Assembly (NCBI GenBank): GCA_964484765.1
Contig: CAZAGI010000039.1
Location: 1-64,000 of the forward strand
From: DSVQ01 sp964484765
GTDB lineage: Bacteria > Planctomycetota > Planctomycetia > Planctomycetales > Planctomycetaceae
Direction of reading: 5' to 3'
Length of the DNA stretch: 64,000 nucleotides
Shown here: one piece after another, positions 7,785 to 16,014 of the stretch
Position numbering within the stretch: the stretch's first letter is position 1
How the letters are laid out: the number at the start of each line of letters is the position of its first letter
Translations under genes and position numbers: made by a program
Notes under the pieces: model-generated
What the model saw: only the letters and a program-made list of their open reading frames with translations
What the model was told of the DNA's origin: nothing
Database searches by the model: none

Positions 7785-9071
7785 ATGACCACGCCCTTTT
7801 TCCCCATCCATCGTCGGGAGTTTCTCGCGGGTGCGTCTCTGTTCGTCGCTGCCGGTGTTGGAAACATGCAGACCGCAGTCGCGGCCGAGTCTGCGGTTGC
7901 GATCCCACAAAAACCGCTACGCGTCGCGGCGATCAATTCGATTTACCGCTTGCGTTCCCATGCGTACCACATCTGTGGACGGGTGATTCATGGCTACACG
8001 AAAGACGGGTTTCATCACCAGCCCGCCTTGAAACTCGTGCGGATGTACAACGACCAGTATCCGAAAGACGATCTCGGACGCGAGTACGGCAAGAAATTCG
8101 GCGTCGAAGTCAGTGACACTGTCGCGTCGGCACTCGGTGGACCAAAGTCGCTGGATGTCGATGCCGTGCTGCTCATCATCGAACATGGCGATTATCCGTT
8201 GAATGATTTCGGCCAGGTGTTGTATCCGCGGTACGAATTGTTTCAGCAGATCGTGGATGTCTTTCGCGCGAGTGGCAAGACGGTGCCGGTGTTTGTGGAC
8301 AAACATCTGTCCTACGATCATCGCAAAGCCGCGGCGATGGTCCGCACAGCGCGCGACATGAAATTCGGTTTGATGGCGGGATCGTCATTGCCGGTGACGT
8401 GGCGTGTGCCGGAGATTGAGCCACCGCTAGGGACATCCTTCCGTGAAGGCGTGGTGACCTTCGGGTTTGATCGCGGCAGCGTCGAGATTTATCTGTTCCA
8501 TGCACTGGAATCGCTGCAATGCATGTGGGAACGCCGCAAGGGTGGCGAGACTGGCGTGAAAAGTGTGCAGGCGCTGCGCGGCGACGCCGTGTGGCAAGCC
8601 GCTGGTGCGGGGCGGTTCTCTACCAAGTTGATGGAAGCGGCACTCAAGAATAACGTCAGCAACAATGTCGGTTCGGTGCGCGACAACGTCTCCGATCCGT
8701 TGCTAGTGCTCATCGAGTACCACGACGGTACCAAAGGCGCGATCCTCAATCTGATCGAACAAACGTCCGAGTTTGGTTTCGCCGCCACTGTGGACGGCAC
8801 CTCGGAACCCGTCTCCACAGGTTACTATCTTCCCGCCCCACCGGCGGCGAATTTCTTTAATCCGTTGACGTGGAACATCGAGCAATTCTTTCTGGCGGGA
8901 ACACCTCCGTATCCGGTGGAGCGCACGTTGCTCACCAGTACGCTATGCGATCTCGCCATGCAATCGCTCCACGCCGGTGGCAAAGTGGTCGCCTCTCCCG
9001 CATTAAACATCGCTTATCAATCGGTGCCAGACAGCGGATTTTTCCGCGGTTCTCCGAACAACGGCATTTGA
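7785..9071 (+). CDS. Tat-exported protein of unknown function
   Basis: The N-terminus has a twin-arginine signal (HRREFLAGASLFVAAGVG) and an Ala-rich cleavage region, so it is exported folded, possibly with a bound cofactor. The mature ~395 residues start with LRVAAINSIYRLRSHAYH and include an alternating beta-alpha pattern (DAVLLIIEHGDYP, GKTVPVFVDKHLSYDH, FGLMAGSSLPV). This recalls a Rossmann-like or Gfo/Idh-related fold, but I see no clear dinucleotide-binding Gly motif. Planctomycetota encode many such proteins. It starts 7 nt after the sigma/kinase stop, so it is probably in the same transcript. I do not assign a reaction. Confidence 0.75.
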   Translation: MTTPFFPIHRREFLAGASLFVAAGVGNMQTAVAAESAVAIPQKPLRVAAINSIYRLRSHAYHICGRVIHGYTKDGFHHQPALKLVRMYNDQYPKDDLGREYGKKFGVEVSDTVASALGGPKSLDVDAVLLIIEHGDYPLNDFGQVLYPRYELFQQIVDVFRASGKTVPVFVDKHLSYDHRKAAAMVRTARDMKFGLMAGSSLPVTWRVPEIEPPLGTSFREGVVTFGFDRGSVEIYLFHALESLQCMWERRKGGETGVKSVQALRGDAVWQAAGAGRFSTKLMEAALKNNVSNNVGSVRDNVSDPLLVLIEYHDGTKGAILNLIEQTSEFGFAATVDGTSEPVSTGYYLPAPPAANFFNPLTWNIEQFFLAGTPPYPVERTLLTSTLCDLAMQSLHAGGKVVASPALNIAYQSVPDSGFFRGSPNNGI

Positions 9072-9204
9072 TCTGGTCTTCGTGAGCGGCACGGCATTCA
9101 TAGAAAAGCATCACAGTTGTCGCTCCGACAGCGGCGGGATATGGTTAAGGACTATCGATGTTCTGGACTTGGGCATTGATCAGCCAACGAGATTGCAACC
9201 AGAC

Positions 9205-9209
9205 AGGAG
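9205..9209 (+). promoter_or_regulatory. Shine-Dalgarno deciding the trxB GTG start
   Basis: AGGAG lies 7 nt before GTG 9217. It excludes the 45-residue longer frame beginning at 9082, whose extra residues do not look like protein. Confidence 0.7.
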
Positions 9210-9216
9210 TCAGACG

Positions 9217-10266
9217 GTGACGGAGCGCGTGGTGATTATCGGTTCAGGGCCGGCCGGGTGGTCGGCGGCGATTTATGCCTCGCGCGCTAGTCTTGCGCCG
9301 CTCGTCTTTGAAGGAGCAATGACCGAAGACAATCGGCTCAAAGGAACATTGCCGCTCGGGCAATTGAGCCTGACGACGGAAGTGGAAAACTATGCCGGCT
9401 TTCCGGCGGGCGATCTCACGGCATACCTCAAATCGGCCTTGCCGCCGGAGAATGTTCCCTACCGCGGCAAGAACGCGCCGCACGGGGTCACCGGTCCCGA
9501 ATTGATGGAGTTGATGCGGCAACAGGCGAAGAACTTTGGCACCCGTGTGATCACCGACGATGTGGTATCGGTCGATCTGTCGCAGCGCCCGTTCAAAGTG
9601 AAATCGCTCAGTGGCGAAACGGTCGAGGCGCACACGGTCATCGTTGCTACGGGAGCCCGCGCGAATTACCTCGGCCTGCCTTCGGAAGAGTCCTTTAAGA
9701 ATCGCGGCGTTTCCGCGTGTGCAGTGTGCGATGGGGCGTTACCCCGCTTTCGCAACAAGCCGCTGGTGGTAGTGGGTGGTGGCGACAGTGCGATGGAAGA
9801 AGCGAGCTACTTAACGAAATTTGCTTCGGTCGTGTATCTGGTGCATCGTCGCGGAGAGTTTCGTGCCAGCAAGATCATGGCACAGCGCGTGCTCGAAAAC
9901 TCGAAAATCACGGTAAAATGGCACTCGGCGGTGGAGGAAGTGCTCGGCACCGATGACGCCGGCGTGACTGCCGTGCGCGTCAAGAACCTGCAGTCGAACG
10001 CGGCGGAAACCCTCGAAGCGGGTGGCATGTTCGCCGCAATCGGGCACTCACCGAACACCGATTTTTTGAAGGGACAGGTGCAGACTGACGACAAGGGCTA
10101 CATCATCTGGACGCAGTCGTTCCGCACGTGCACCAGCGTTGATGGCGTGTTCGCGGCCGGCGATGTTGCCGACAGTTATTACCGTCAGGCGATCACATCG
10201 GCCGGCACGGGTTGCATGGCCGCGCTCGATGCCGAACGCTGGCTGGTGGCCCAGGGTATTCATTAA
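9217..10266 (+). CDS. trxB: Thioredoxin reductase-like FAD/NAD(P) disulfide oxidoreductase
   Basis: The mature start MTERVVIIGSGPAG gives the FAD-binding GxGxxG exactly at the N-terminus, as in thioredoxin reductases. The redox pair is CAVC (168-171) followed by DG. The NADPH site is VVVGGGDSAMEEA with HRRGEFRAS, and the C-terminal FAD motif is GVFAAGDVAD. A ~28-residue insertion (about residues 64-92, around SALPPENVPYRGKNAPHG) separates the two parts of the FAD domain that are contiguous in the E. coli enzyme. Role: NADPH-dependent reduction of a cytoplasmic thioredoxin. There is no thioredoxin gene adjacent, although a thioredoxin-fused protease lies 5.7 kb upstream. Confidence 0.9.
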   Translation: MTERVVIIGSGPAGWSAAIYASRASLAPLVFEGAMTEDNRLKGTLPLGQLSLTTEVENYAGFPAGDLTAYLKSALPPENVPYRGKNAPHGVTGPELMELMRQQAKNFGTRVITDDVVSVDLSQRPFKVKSLSGETVEAHTVIVATGARANYLGLPSEESFKNRGVSACAVCDGALPRFRNKPLVVVGGGDSAMEEASYLTKFASVVYLVHRRGEFRASKIMAQRVLENSKITVKWHSAVEEVLGTDDAGVTAVRVKNLQSNAAETLEAGGMFAAIGHSPNTDFLKGQVQTDDKGYIIWTQSFRTCTSVDGVFAAGDVADSYYRQAITSAGTGCMAALDAERWLVAQGIH

Positions 10267-10299
10267 TCCGTTCCCGTGCGCTGAAAAGACAATTTCATC

Positions 10300-11478
10300 A
10301 TGTTGACGCAAGAAGGTTGCCTCGCTCGTCGCCAACGGCTGTGGGAAGCCTTGCCGACCGATTTGGAATGGGTGCTGGTCGCGGATCCGCGGCACGTCCA
10401 CTATTTCACGAATTTTCTTGTGAATCCGCTGAGTTTCTCCGGGGGCGAACGGGCGTGGCTGTTACTCGAGCGGGCTGGCAAGGCGACGCTCTTGGGGGAC
10501 AATTTTACGCTCCGATCGCGCTCCGGTGCGCCATACATCGACGATGAAGTGATGGTCCGCTGGTACGACCACAAGCATTCCGTCATCAATCGCGACCATG
10601 CTTTGTTACAAGCCACGCAGCAAGTTTCCGAGCGGTTATACGGTCGGCCTGGTGCCGTGGAAGCCGAATGGCTGTCGATCGGGGCGTTTGAGTTGCTCGG
10701 CCTCGATCAGGAAGCGCACTCCGTCAAAAAAGAGACCCGCAGTACGGCGCGCCGCGGTCCTGTTGATCTCGGCACGGTCATTCGCAGCTTGCGACGCCAG
10801 AAGGAAGCCGATGAAATTGCGCTGTTAAAGGAATGTATGCGCGCTGGCGAAGCCGGGCAGCTGCGCGCCCGGGAAGTCGTGCGGCCGGGCGTGACCGAGA
10901 TGGAAGTGTTCCTGGAAGTTCAGAAGGCCGCGCTCGCGGCGGCCGGACGGGCCGGTCTCATTTATGGTGATTTCCGCGCGTGCACGCCCACGCAACCGAA
11001 AGCCGGCGGTCTGCCCACGCAGTACAAATTGCAGGCCGGCGATTTCTTTGTGCTGGACTACTCCGTCGTGCTGGAAGGTTATCGCAGTGACTTCACCAAT
11101 GCCTTGGCCGTGGGCGAACCGACCCCGCAACAGCGGCATCTGTACGATCTCGTGATGGCCGCACAGAAAAACGGGGAAACCGCCTTGCGCGCCGGAGCAA
11201 AAGCCCGTGATGTGTTTGCCGCCACCGAGAAGCCGATTCGCGACGCCGGCATGGCCGAACGTTTTGCGCACCATGCGGGCCACGGCATCGGTCTTGCGCA
11301 TCCCGAACCGCCAATTCTGGTGCCCGAAAGCGACGACATCCTGATGGCAGGTGATGTGGTGACGCTCGAGCCCGGATTGTACGTGGAAGGCATCGGCGGC
11401 ATCCGCATCGAACACAACTACCTGATCACCGCCGCGGGGTATGAACGCCTCAGCCAGCACAGCATCAGCCTGTTCTGA
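10300..11478 (+). CDS. M24-family metallopeptidase (Xaa-Pro aminopeptidase-like)
   Basis: An N-terminal creatinase-like domain (~1-150) is followed by a pita-bread catalytic domain with all five expected dimetal ligands. These are Asp in FVLDYSV, Asp in YRSDFTNA, His in HHAGHGIGLAHPEPP, Glu in TLEPGLY and Glu in GIRIEHNYLIT. It would be a cytoplasmic peptidase releasing N-terminal residues ahead of proline, or a dipeptidase; the two cannot be separated here. At 392 residues it is a usual length. It lies 33 nt after trxB and its stop abuts the bioF region, so a three-gene transcript is likely. Confidence 0.88.
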   Translation: MLTQEGCLARRQRLWEALPTDLEWVLVADPRHVHYFTNFLVNPLSFSGGERAWLLLERAGKATLLGDNFTLRSRSGAPYIDDEVMVRWYDHKHSVINRDHALLQATQQVSERLYGRPGAVEAEWLSIGAFELLGLDQEAHSVKKETRSTARRGPVDLGTVIRSLRRQKEADEIALLKECMRAGEAGQLRAREVVRPGVTEMEVFLEVQKAALAAAGRAGLIYGDFRACTPTQPKAGGLPTQYKLQAGDFFVLDYSVVLEGYRSDFTNALAVGEPTPQQRHLYDLVMAAQKNGETALRAGAKARDVFAATEKPIRDAGMAERFAHHAGHGIGLAHPEPPILVPESDDILMAGDVVTLEPGLYVEGIGGIRIEHNYLITAAGYERLSQHSISLF

Positions 11479-11490
11479 GTGAAAGTCCTC

Positions 11491-12669
11491 ATGTCGCGCT
11501 GGGACTGGTTGACCACAGAGTTGCAGCGCCTCGATGAAGGCCAGTTGCGACGTCATCGGCATTCGGTGCGCGTCTTGCCCAACGGATGGTGCGAGCGCGA
11601 TGGTCGTCGCTTGCGCGATTTCGCCAGCAACGATTATCTGAATCTGGCCGGCGACGAGCGACTGCGGAGTGCGGCGGAAGCGGTGTTGAGCGACCACGGT
11701 GTTGGTGCCCGCGCGAGTGCCCTCATCTGCGGTCGATCGCCGTGGCACGAACGCCTGGAACAGCAACTCGCGGTGTTCGAACATCAGCCGGCGGCGTTGC
11801 TGTTTCCCACGGGCATGGCTGCCAACGTCGGCACGATCGCCACGCTGGTGAAGTCCGACGACGTTTTGTTTTGCGATCGCTTCAACCATGCCAGCCTCGT
11901 CGACGGCTGCCGTCTATCGGGAGCACAACTGCGAATCTATCGGCACGATGATCTCGATAAACTGGCACGCGAACTGGCCAAATCCCAAAACATGCGTCGC
12001 CGTTGGATTGTCACCGACAGCGTGTTCAGCATGGAGGGTGATCTGGCGCCGCTGCCGGAGTTGTGCGATCTCGCGGAGCAGTATGGAGCGGAACTGATCG
12101 TCGATGAGGCCCACGGTACCGGCGTGTTCGGCGCGAGCGGACGCGGCGTCGCTGAACGGCAGGGCGTCGAAGATCGCATCGCGGTGCGGATTGGCACGCT
12201 CAGTAAAGCCCTGGGGTGTCTCGGTGGGTTTGTGACCGGACCCGAGGCTTTGATCGATTATCTGTGGAACACAGCCCGGACACAGATGTTTTCGACGGCG
12301 TTGCCCCCTGGGATCTGCGCCGCTGCCAGCGCTGCCGTTGAGATCATTACGCACCATCCCGAACTGATGGCCGACCTGCAAGCCCGTGCCGCGATGCTGC
12401 GCGGAATGTTGGTCAAACGCGGCGTACCAGTGTCGGACCGGGTTTGCGGGCCCATTGTGCCGATCAACATTGGTATCGCCATGCGCACGATGCAGATCGC
12501 GGCGAAATTAGAGCAGCGCGGCTTTCTCGTCGGGGCAATCCGCCCGCCGACCGTGCCGCATGGGACAGCGCGCTTGCGAATCACGGTCACTCTCGCCCAT
12601 GACGAACCGGCGTTGATCGATTTGGCCAATGCTGTCCAGGAGGTCATTCAAGCCACGCCGCCGCTGTAA
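11491..12669 (+). CDS. bioF: 8-amino-7-oxononanoate synthase
   Basis: A PLP-dependent alpha-oxoamine synthase making 8-amino-7-oxononanoate from pimeloyl thioester and alanine in biotin synthesis. Recognisable are FASNDYLNLAGD, GVGARASALICG, DEAHGTGVFG (205-214) and the PLP lysine in GTLSKALG (Lys239). The ending TVPHGTARLRITVTLAH matches the AONS C-terminus. ATG 11491 is chosen; GTG 11479, directly after the upstream stop, would add four residues. AONS and 2-amino-3-ketobutyrate CoA ligase share this fold, but the Arg/His pattern fits BioF. No other biotin gene is adjacent. It ends exactly where the convergent epimerase gene ends. Confidence 0.88.
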   Translation: MSRWDWLTTELQRLDEGQLRRHRHSVRVLPNGWCERDGRRLRDFASNDYLNLAGDERLRSAAEAVLSDHGVGARASALICGRSPWHERLEQQLAVFEHQPAALLFPTGMAANVGTIATLVKSDDVLFCDRFNHASLVDGCRLSGAQLRIYRHDDLDKLARELAKSQNMRRRWIVTDSVFSMEGDLAPLPELCDLAEQYGAELIVDEAHGTGVFGASGRGVAERQGVEDRIAVRIGTLSKALGCLGGFVTGPEALIDYLWNTARTQMFSTALPPGICAAASAAVEIITHHPELMADLQARAAMLRGMLVKRGVPVSDRVCGPIVPINIGIAMRTMQIAAKLEQRGFLVGAIRPPTVPHGTARLRITVTLAHDEPALIDLANAVQEVIQATPPL

Positions 12670-13698
12670 TCAGAATTGGCCGTCGCGCACTTCGAAATGC
12701 GTGGGTTTGTTCAATGTGCTACCGCCCGTGCGAACCCATGCGGCCGTCGCCAGCAGCATCTCTTCGAGCGAAACGCTGGGAGGGCCGAACCATTCGTAGG
12801 ATCGCTCCGCGTTCCACACCCACGCCGTGGGAACTTCGACGCCGGCGAGTTGAACCCGGCGCTGCAGGAGTTCGCCAAACCGTCCCGCGAGATCACGAAT
12901 GAACAACCGGTCGCGGCCCGTGACATTCACCGCGCAAGGCGGATTCGATACGCGCCCGAGGCTTTGAATGATCCGTGCGTTGGCATCACCTTGCCAGATG
13001 ACATGTGTCGCGCCCATGGCGACATCAACCGGCTCGTTATTCCACACTTTTTGTGCTAGATCCAGCAAGACGCCGTAGCGGAGATCGATGGCGTAGCAGA
13101 GCCGCACGAAGATCAACGGCGAACCATGCCGTTGCGCGAAGTACGCCAGGACGCGCTCGCGGCCGACACAGGAATTCGCGTAATCCCCCGGAGGTCCCAG
13201 CAGATCGCTTTCTTGCGAACCTGGACCTCTCCATGCGACGAGTGGATAAACGCACCCGGTGCTCAACGCCACCATTCGCGCCCGGGGAAAGCGCTCGGCG
13301 ACCATCGCCGGAAGAACCGTGTTGGCCGCCCACGTCGCCGCGGGGTCAGATTGTGTGCCGAATTTTTGACCGGCCATGAAAATGAGGTTCGGAACATCGG
13401 GCAGGGCGGCGAGTGCATTGCGATCCATCAGGTCGCAGCGAAGAACTTCAACGCCGCGTTGCTTCAACCACTCCGCTGCCGCGGCAGAACTGAAGCGGGA
13501 TACCGCCAACACGCGTCGCTCGGGCTGCCCGAGTTCATCGAAGGCCCGGCGTAACATCCACGAGAGCGTGGGGCCCATTTTCCCCGCGGCTCCCAGAACG
13601 GCGACATCTCCCGTGACGTCCGAAAGCGTCTGTAAGACACCAGGCGTGGGGCGGCTGAGAGCTTCGTCCAATTCCTCGATGGTGGTCATGGGGTTCAA
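12670..13698 (-). CDS. NAD-dependent epimerase/dehydratase-like protein with non-canonical active site
   Basis: An extended SDR. After a ~28-residue leader comes the NAD-binding turn VAVLGAAGKMGPTLSW, then the beta3 RCDLMDRNAL, the LIFMAGQKF strand, the STGCVYPLV segment and the YANSCVGRE motif. The position of the usual catalytic Lys (YxxxK) is Cys, so ordinary epimerase chemistry is doubtful. The tail resembles sugar-nucleotide epimerases only weakly. TTG 13698 has GGAG 8 nt upstream; ATG 13689 is the alternative. The gene is convergent with bioF without any spacer. Confidence 0.75.
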   Translation of the reverse strand: MNPMTTIEELDEALSRPTPGVLQTLSDVTGDVAVLGAAGKMGPTLSWMLRRAFDELGQPERRVLAVSRFSSAAAAEWLKQRGVEVLRCDLMDRNALAALPDVPNLIFMAGQKFGTQSDPAATWAANTVLPAMVAERFPRARMVALSTGCVYPLVAWRGPGSQESDLLGPPGDYANSCVGRERVLAYFAQRHGSPLIFVRLCYAIDLRYGVLLDLAQKVWNNEPVDVAMGATHVIWQGDANARIIQSLGRVSNPPCAVNVTGRDRLFIRDLAGRFGELLQRRVQLAGVEVPTAWVWNAERSYEWFGPPSVSLEEMLLATAAWVRTGGSTLNKPTHFEVRDGQF

Positions 13699-14088
13699 CG
13701 GTTTCGCTCCAGGAAAGCACGGGTCGCAAAATGGCTCACAGGACTTGAAGATGACGTCGAGACACAGTGGGCTCGAGATCCAATCTTGATGATTGTAGCG
13801 ACGGTTGTGTTTCGGCCGAGATTGCCGGTGCGTTCGGAGTCATCCGCAGAGTCCGCGCACCACGGATCATGCTTTCCCGCCGTGAGTTAGCTACAAGCGG
13901 TACAAACGGATGTGGTACGTCCGGTATGCGCCGAACGGCAGGAATTGCGTGTTCGTTCGCGCGGCCGAGTGACGATGTTGGGGGTGTCGCCAATCGATTC
14001 GAACCGCAAGTTCGGCGACATCCGGATTCGTCGAACAATGCGACCAACTCCTGCATCGGACAGTACCCCGTTGAAAGTCGGTGCCAGT
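13699..14088. other. 390-bp divergent intergenic region
   Basis: It lies between the divergent starts of the epimerase (minus) and the lipoprotein (plus). Open frames here (for example the upstream extension of the lipoprotein frame to 13912) are Arg/Ser/Thr-rich and look non-coding. It must carry two promoters, but I cannot point to convincing -35/-10 pairs. Confidence 0.4.
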
Positions 14089-14436
14089 ATGAACGTTTCT
14101 GTGCGCTCAGTCGTTGCGATCAGTCTGCCAATGCTGCTCGTGGGAATGTCAGTCGGATGCGCCTCGATGTCCCGCGGCAAATGCAAATCCTGCGAATCGA
14201 ACCAGGTTTACTCCGCTCCGTCGTATTCGTCGGATCCCCAACCAGGGGGCTTTTCCGCGCCGACTTATACTCCCGCTCCGATTCCCGTTCCGCCCACGGA
14301 GTTTCAGGATTCAACGGTTCCTCCGCCGCCGACGGGTGCCGCCGCGCAACCGAGTCCCATTCAGCGTATGCAAGGTGCTACGACCGCGTTCTTCCTGAAC
14401 GCCAATGAGAGCGTCCGGCGGACGTTTCGTCGCTAA
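14089..14436 (+). CDS. Small proline-rich lipoprotein of unknown function
   Basis: 115 residues starting MNVSVRSVVAISLPMLLVGM with a lipobox ending in SVGC at about residue 21, so it is probably cleaved by signal peptidase II and lipid-anchored. The mature part has a short Cys-containing segment (KCKSCES), a Ser/Pro/Tyr-rich disordered stretch (SAPTYTPAPIPVPPTEF) and a basic C-terminus (NESVRRTFRR). I do not recognise a family. ATG 14089 is chosen because it places the signal peptide at the N-terminus; the frame runs 59 codons further upstream but without protein-like composition. A good intrinsic terminator lies 88 nt downstream. Confidence 0.65.
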   Translation: MNVSVRSVVAISLPMLLVGMSVGCASMSRGKCKSCESNQVYSAPSYSSDPQPGGFSAPTYTPAPIPVPPTEFQDSTVPPPPTGAAAQPSPIQRMQGATTAFFLNANESVRRTFRR

Positions 14437-14524
14437 GGGCAGGCGTCCAGCGGCATCCACTTGCAACTTCGGATCTTAAAGGCTTGCAACCTTCCCCCTG
14501 TCGCGTTGCATTGTCTGTTCCGCG

Positions 14525-14567
14525 AACCGGTTGAGCACTTTGGTGTTCGACCGGTTTGTGTTTTTTT
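14525..14567 (+). terminator. Intrinsic terminator after the lipoprotein gene
   Basis: A 14-bp stem (arms 14525-14538 and 14543-14556, with two G-U pairs, outer part AACCGGT/ACCGGTT) closes a 4-nt loop. It is followed by TGTG and a run of seven T at 14561-14567. The T-run is on the plus strand only, so it terminates the lipoprotein transcript; on the minus strand it would not serve the convergent aminotransferase. Confidence 0.75.
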
Positions 14568-14589
14568 CCGGGGCGCGGTGACCAGCGCC

Positions 14590-15966
14590 TCAGAGAGAAT
14601 TCAGCACCTCGCCGAGGCTGCGATCGAGCACCGCCAGCATTTCGTCAATCTGTTCGGCTGTGGTCACCAGCGGCGGACCGAACGCGATCCAATGCGGATC
14701 GAACCGGCACAGCAAGCCGTTCTGCAGGGCACGCTGACCGACTTTCACACCGAAATTGATTGCGGCCGGAAATCGTCGGAGCGTGGGGACGTCTTCAGCG
14801 AATTCCATGGCGAGGAACAGGCCCTTGCCGCGAATGTCGGCGATGCAACCGTACTTTTTCGCCATAGCTTCGAAGCCCGCCCGCAATTGAGCGCCGCGCT
14901 CGCGTGCATTTCGACAGAGATCCCGCTCGACAATCTCCCGCAGCACGGCGATTGCGGCGGCGCAGGCCACCGGATGACCTTCATTCGTATGACCTTCGAC
15001 GAAACCGGGGTTGGTCTCGATCGGTCCCCAAAAGGAATCGGCGACCGGCTTGCGGACGATCATGGCGGAGATGGGAATGAAACCGCCGCTCATTCCCTTG
15101 CCGGTGCAGAGCACATCAGGCGTTACGCCAAATGTCTGCGCGGCGAACATCTGCCCGGTGCGTCCGATACCAGTGATGACTTCATCAAAGATCAGCAGGA
15201 TGTTGTGGCGATCGCAGATTTCACGCAACAGTGGCAAGTATTCCGGCGGCGGATCGATCACACCGCCTGTGTGGCCAATCGGTTCAACCATGATCGCGGC
15301 GACCGTGGCGGGGTCTTCCATCTCGATGGTTTGTTCGATGATCCGCGCACAAGTGATGTCGCACCGCCCCTGGTCGTACTGCTTGCCGAAAGGGCACCGC
15401 AGACATGTCGGCGGGAAGACGTGCAGAAATCCTGCAGGGAGTGGTTCGTTCACGGTTTTCCGCGACTTCAGTCCTGATGCCGCGAGTGAACCCATGGTCG
15501 AGCCGTGCCAGGACATGTACCGGCTGATGATCTTGTACTTGCCGGGGTTACCTGTCAGCCGGTGATATTGCCGTGCGAGTTTGATTGCGGCTTCGGTGAC
15601 TTCGGAACCGCCGCATTCGAATTTCGTGGTGTTGAGATCACCCGGCGCGATTTCCGCGAGCAAGTTTGCCAATTGCACGGCGACCGGATTGGTTCCGTGC
15701 ATCGGCGGGGAGAAATGCAGCACGTCGAACTGCTGGCGGATCGCCTCGATCACCCGGCGATTGTTGTGTCCCACGGCGACAACATAAATTCCGGACAGCG
15801 CGTCGAGATAACGTTTGCCGTGCACGTCCCAGTAACACACGCCGTCGGCTTTGGCCATCAGCAAGGGCTGCTTCGACCATTCCGCCATCTGGTCGCGGAC
15901 GAAAATTTGCCGTAAGAAGCGTTCTTCCGACGTCTGCGCTGCGGTGATGAGTTCAATCGCGGACAT
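14590..15966 (-). CDS. Class III PLP aminotransferase (aspartate aminotransferase family/omega-transaminase)
   Basis: About 458 residues with the class III fold. Visible are DVHGKRYLDALSG, the PLP-phosphate loop CGGSEVTEAAIKLARQY, MSWHGSTMGSLAASG, FDEVITGIGRTG with the PLP-ring Asp, and the Schiff-base Lys in LCTGKGMSGGF. A small Cys cluster (PPTCLRCPFGKQYDQGRCDITC) sits in the middle and is typical of a subset of these enzymes. The amino donor is unknown; beta-alanine, putrescine or taurine transaminases share these features. ATG 15966 (GGAAAG a few nt upstream) is chosen over the in-frame start at 16011. It is 48 nt after the PQQ protein's stop, on the same strand. Confidence 0.88.
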   Translation of the reverse strand: MSAIELITAAQTSEERFLRQIFVRDQMAEWSKQPLLMAKADGVCYWDVHGKRYLDALSGIYVVAVGHNNRRVIEAIRQQFDVLHFSPPMHGTNPVAVQLANLLAEIAPGDLNTTKFECGGSEVTEAAIKLARQYHRLTGNPGKYKIISRYMSWHGSTMGSLAASGLKSRKTVNEPLPAGFLHVFPPTCLRCPFGKQYDQGRCDITCARIIEQTIEMEDPATVAAIMVEPIGHTGGVIDPPPEYLPLLREICDRHNILLIFDEVITGIGRTGQMFAAQTFGVTPDVLCTGKGMSGGFIPISAMIVRKPVADSFWGPIETNPGFVEGHTNEGHPVACAAAIAVLREIVERDLCRNARERGAQLRAGFEAMAKKYGCIADIRGKGLFLAMEFAEDVPTLRRFPAAINFGVKVGQRALQNGLLCRFDPHWIAFGPPLVTTAEQIDEMLAVLDRSLGEVLNSL

Positions 15967-16014
15967 AGTGCTTTCCGTGCGATTCAAGCGACCCAGAGGG
16001 GCAATCCCCAAGTC

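Noticed and set aside
14461..15477. A 338-codon plus-strand frame opposite the class III aminotransferase
   Set aside because: His/Arg-rich antisense shadow; the minus strand encodes a clear PLP enzyme.
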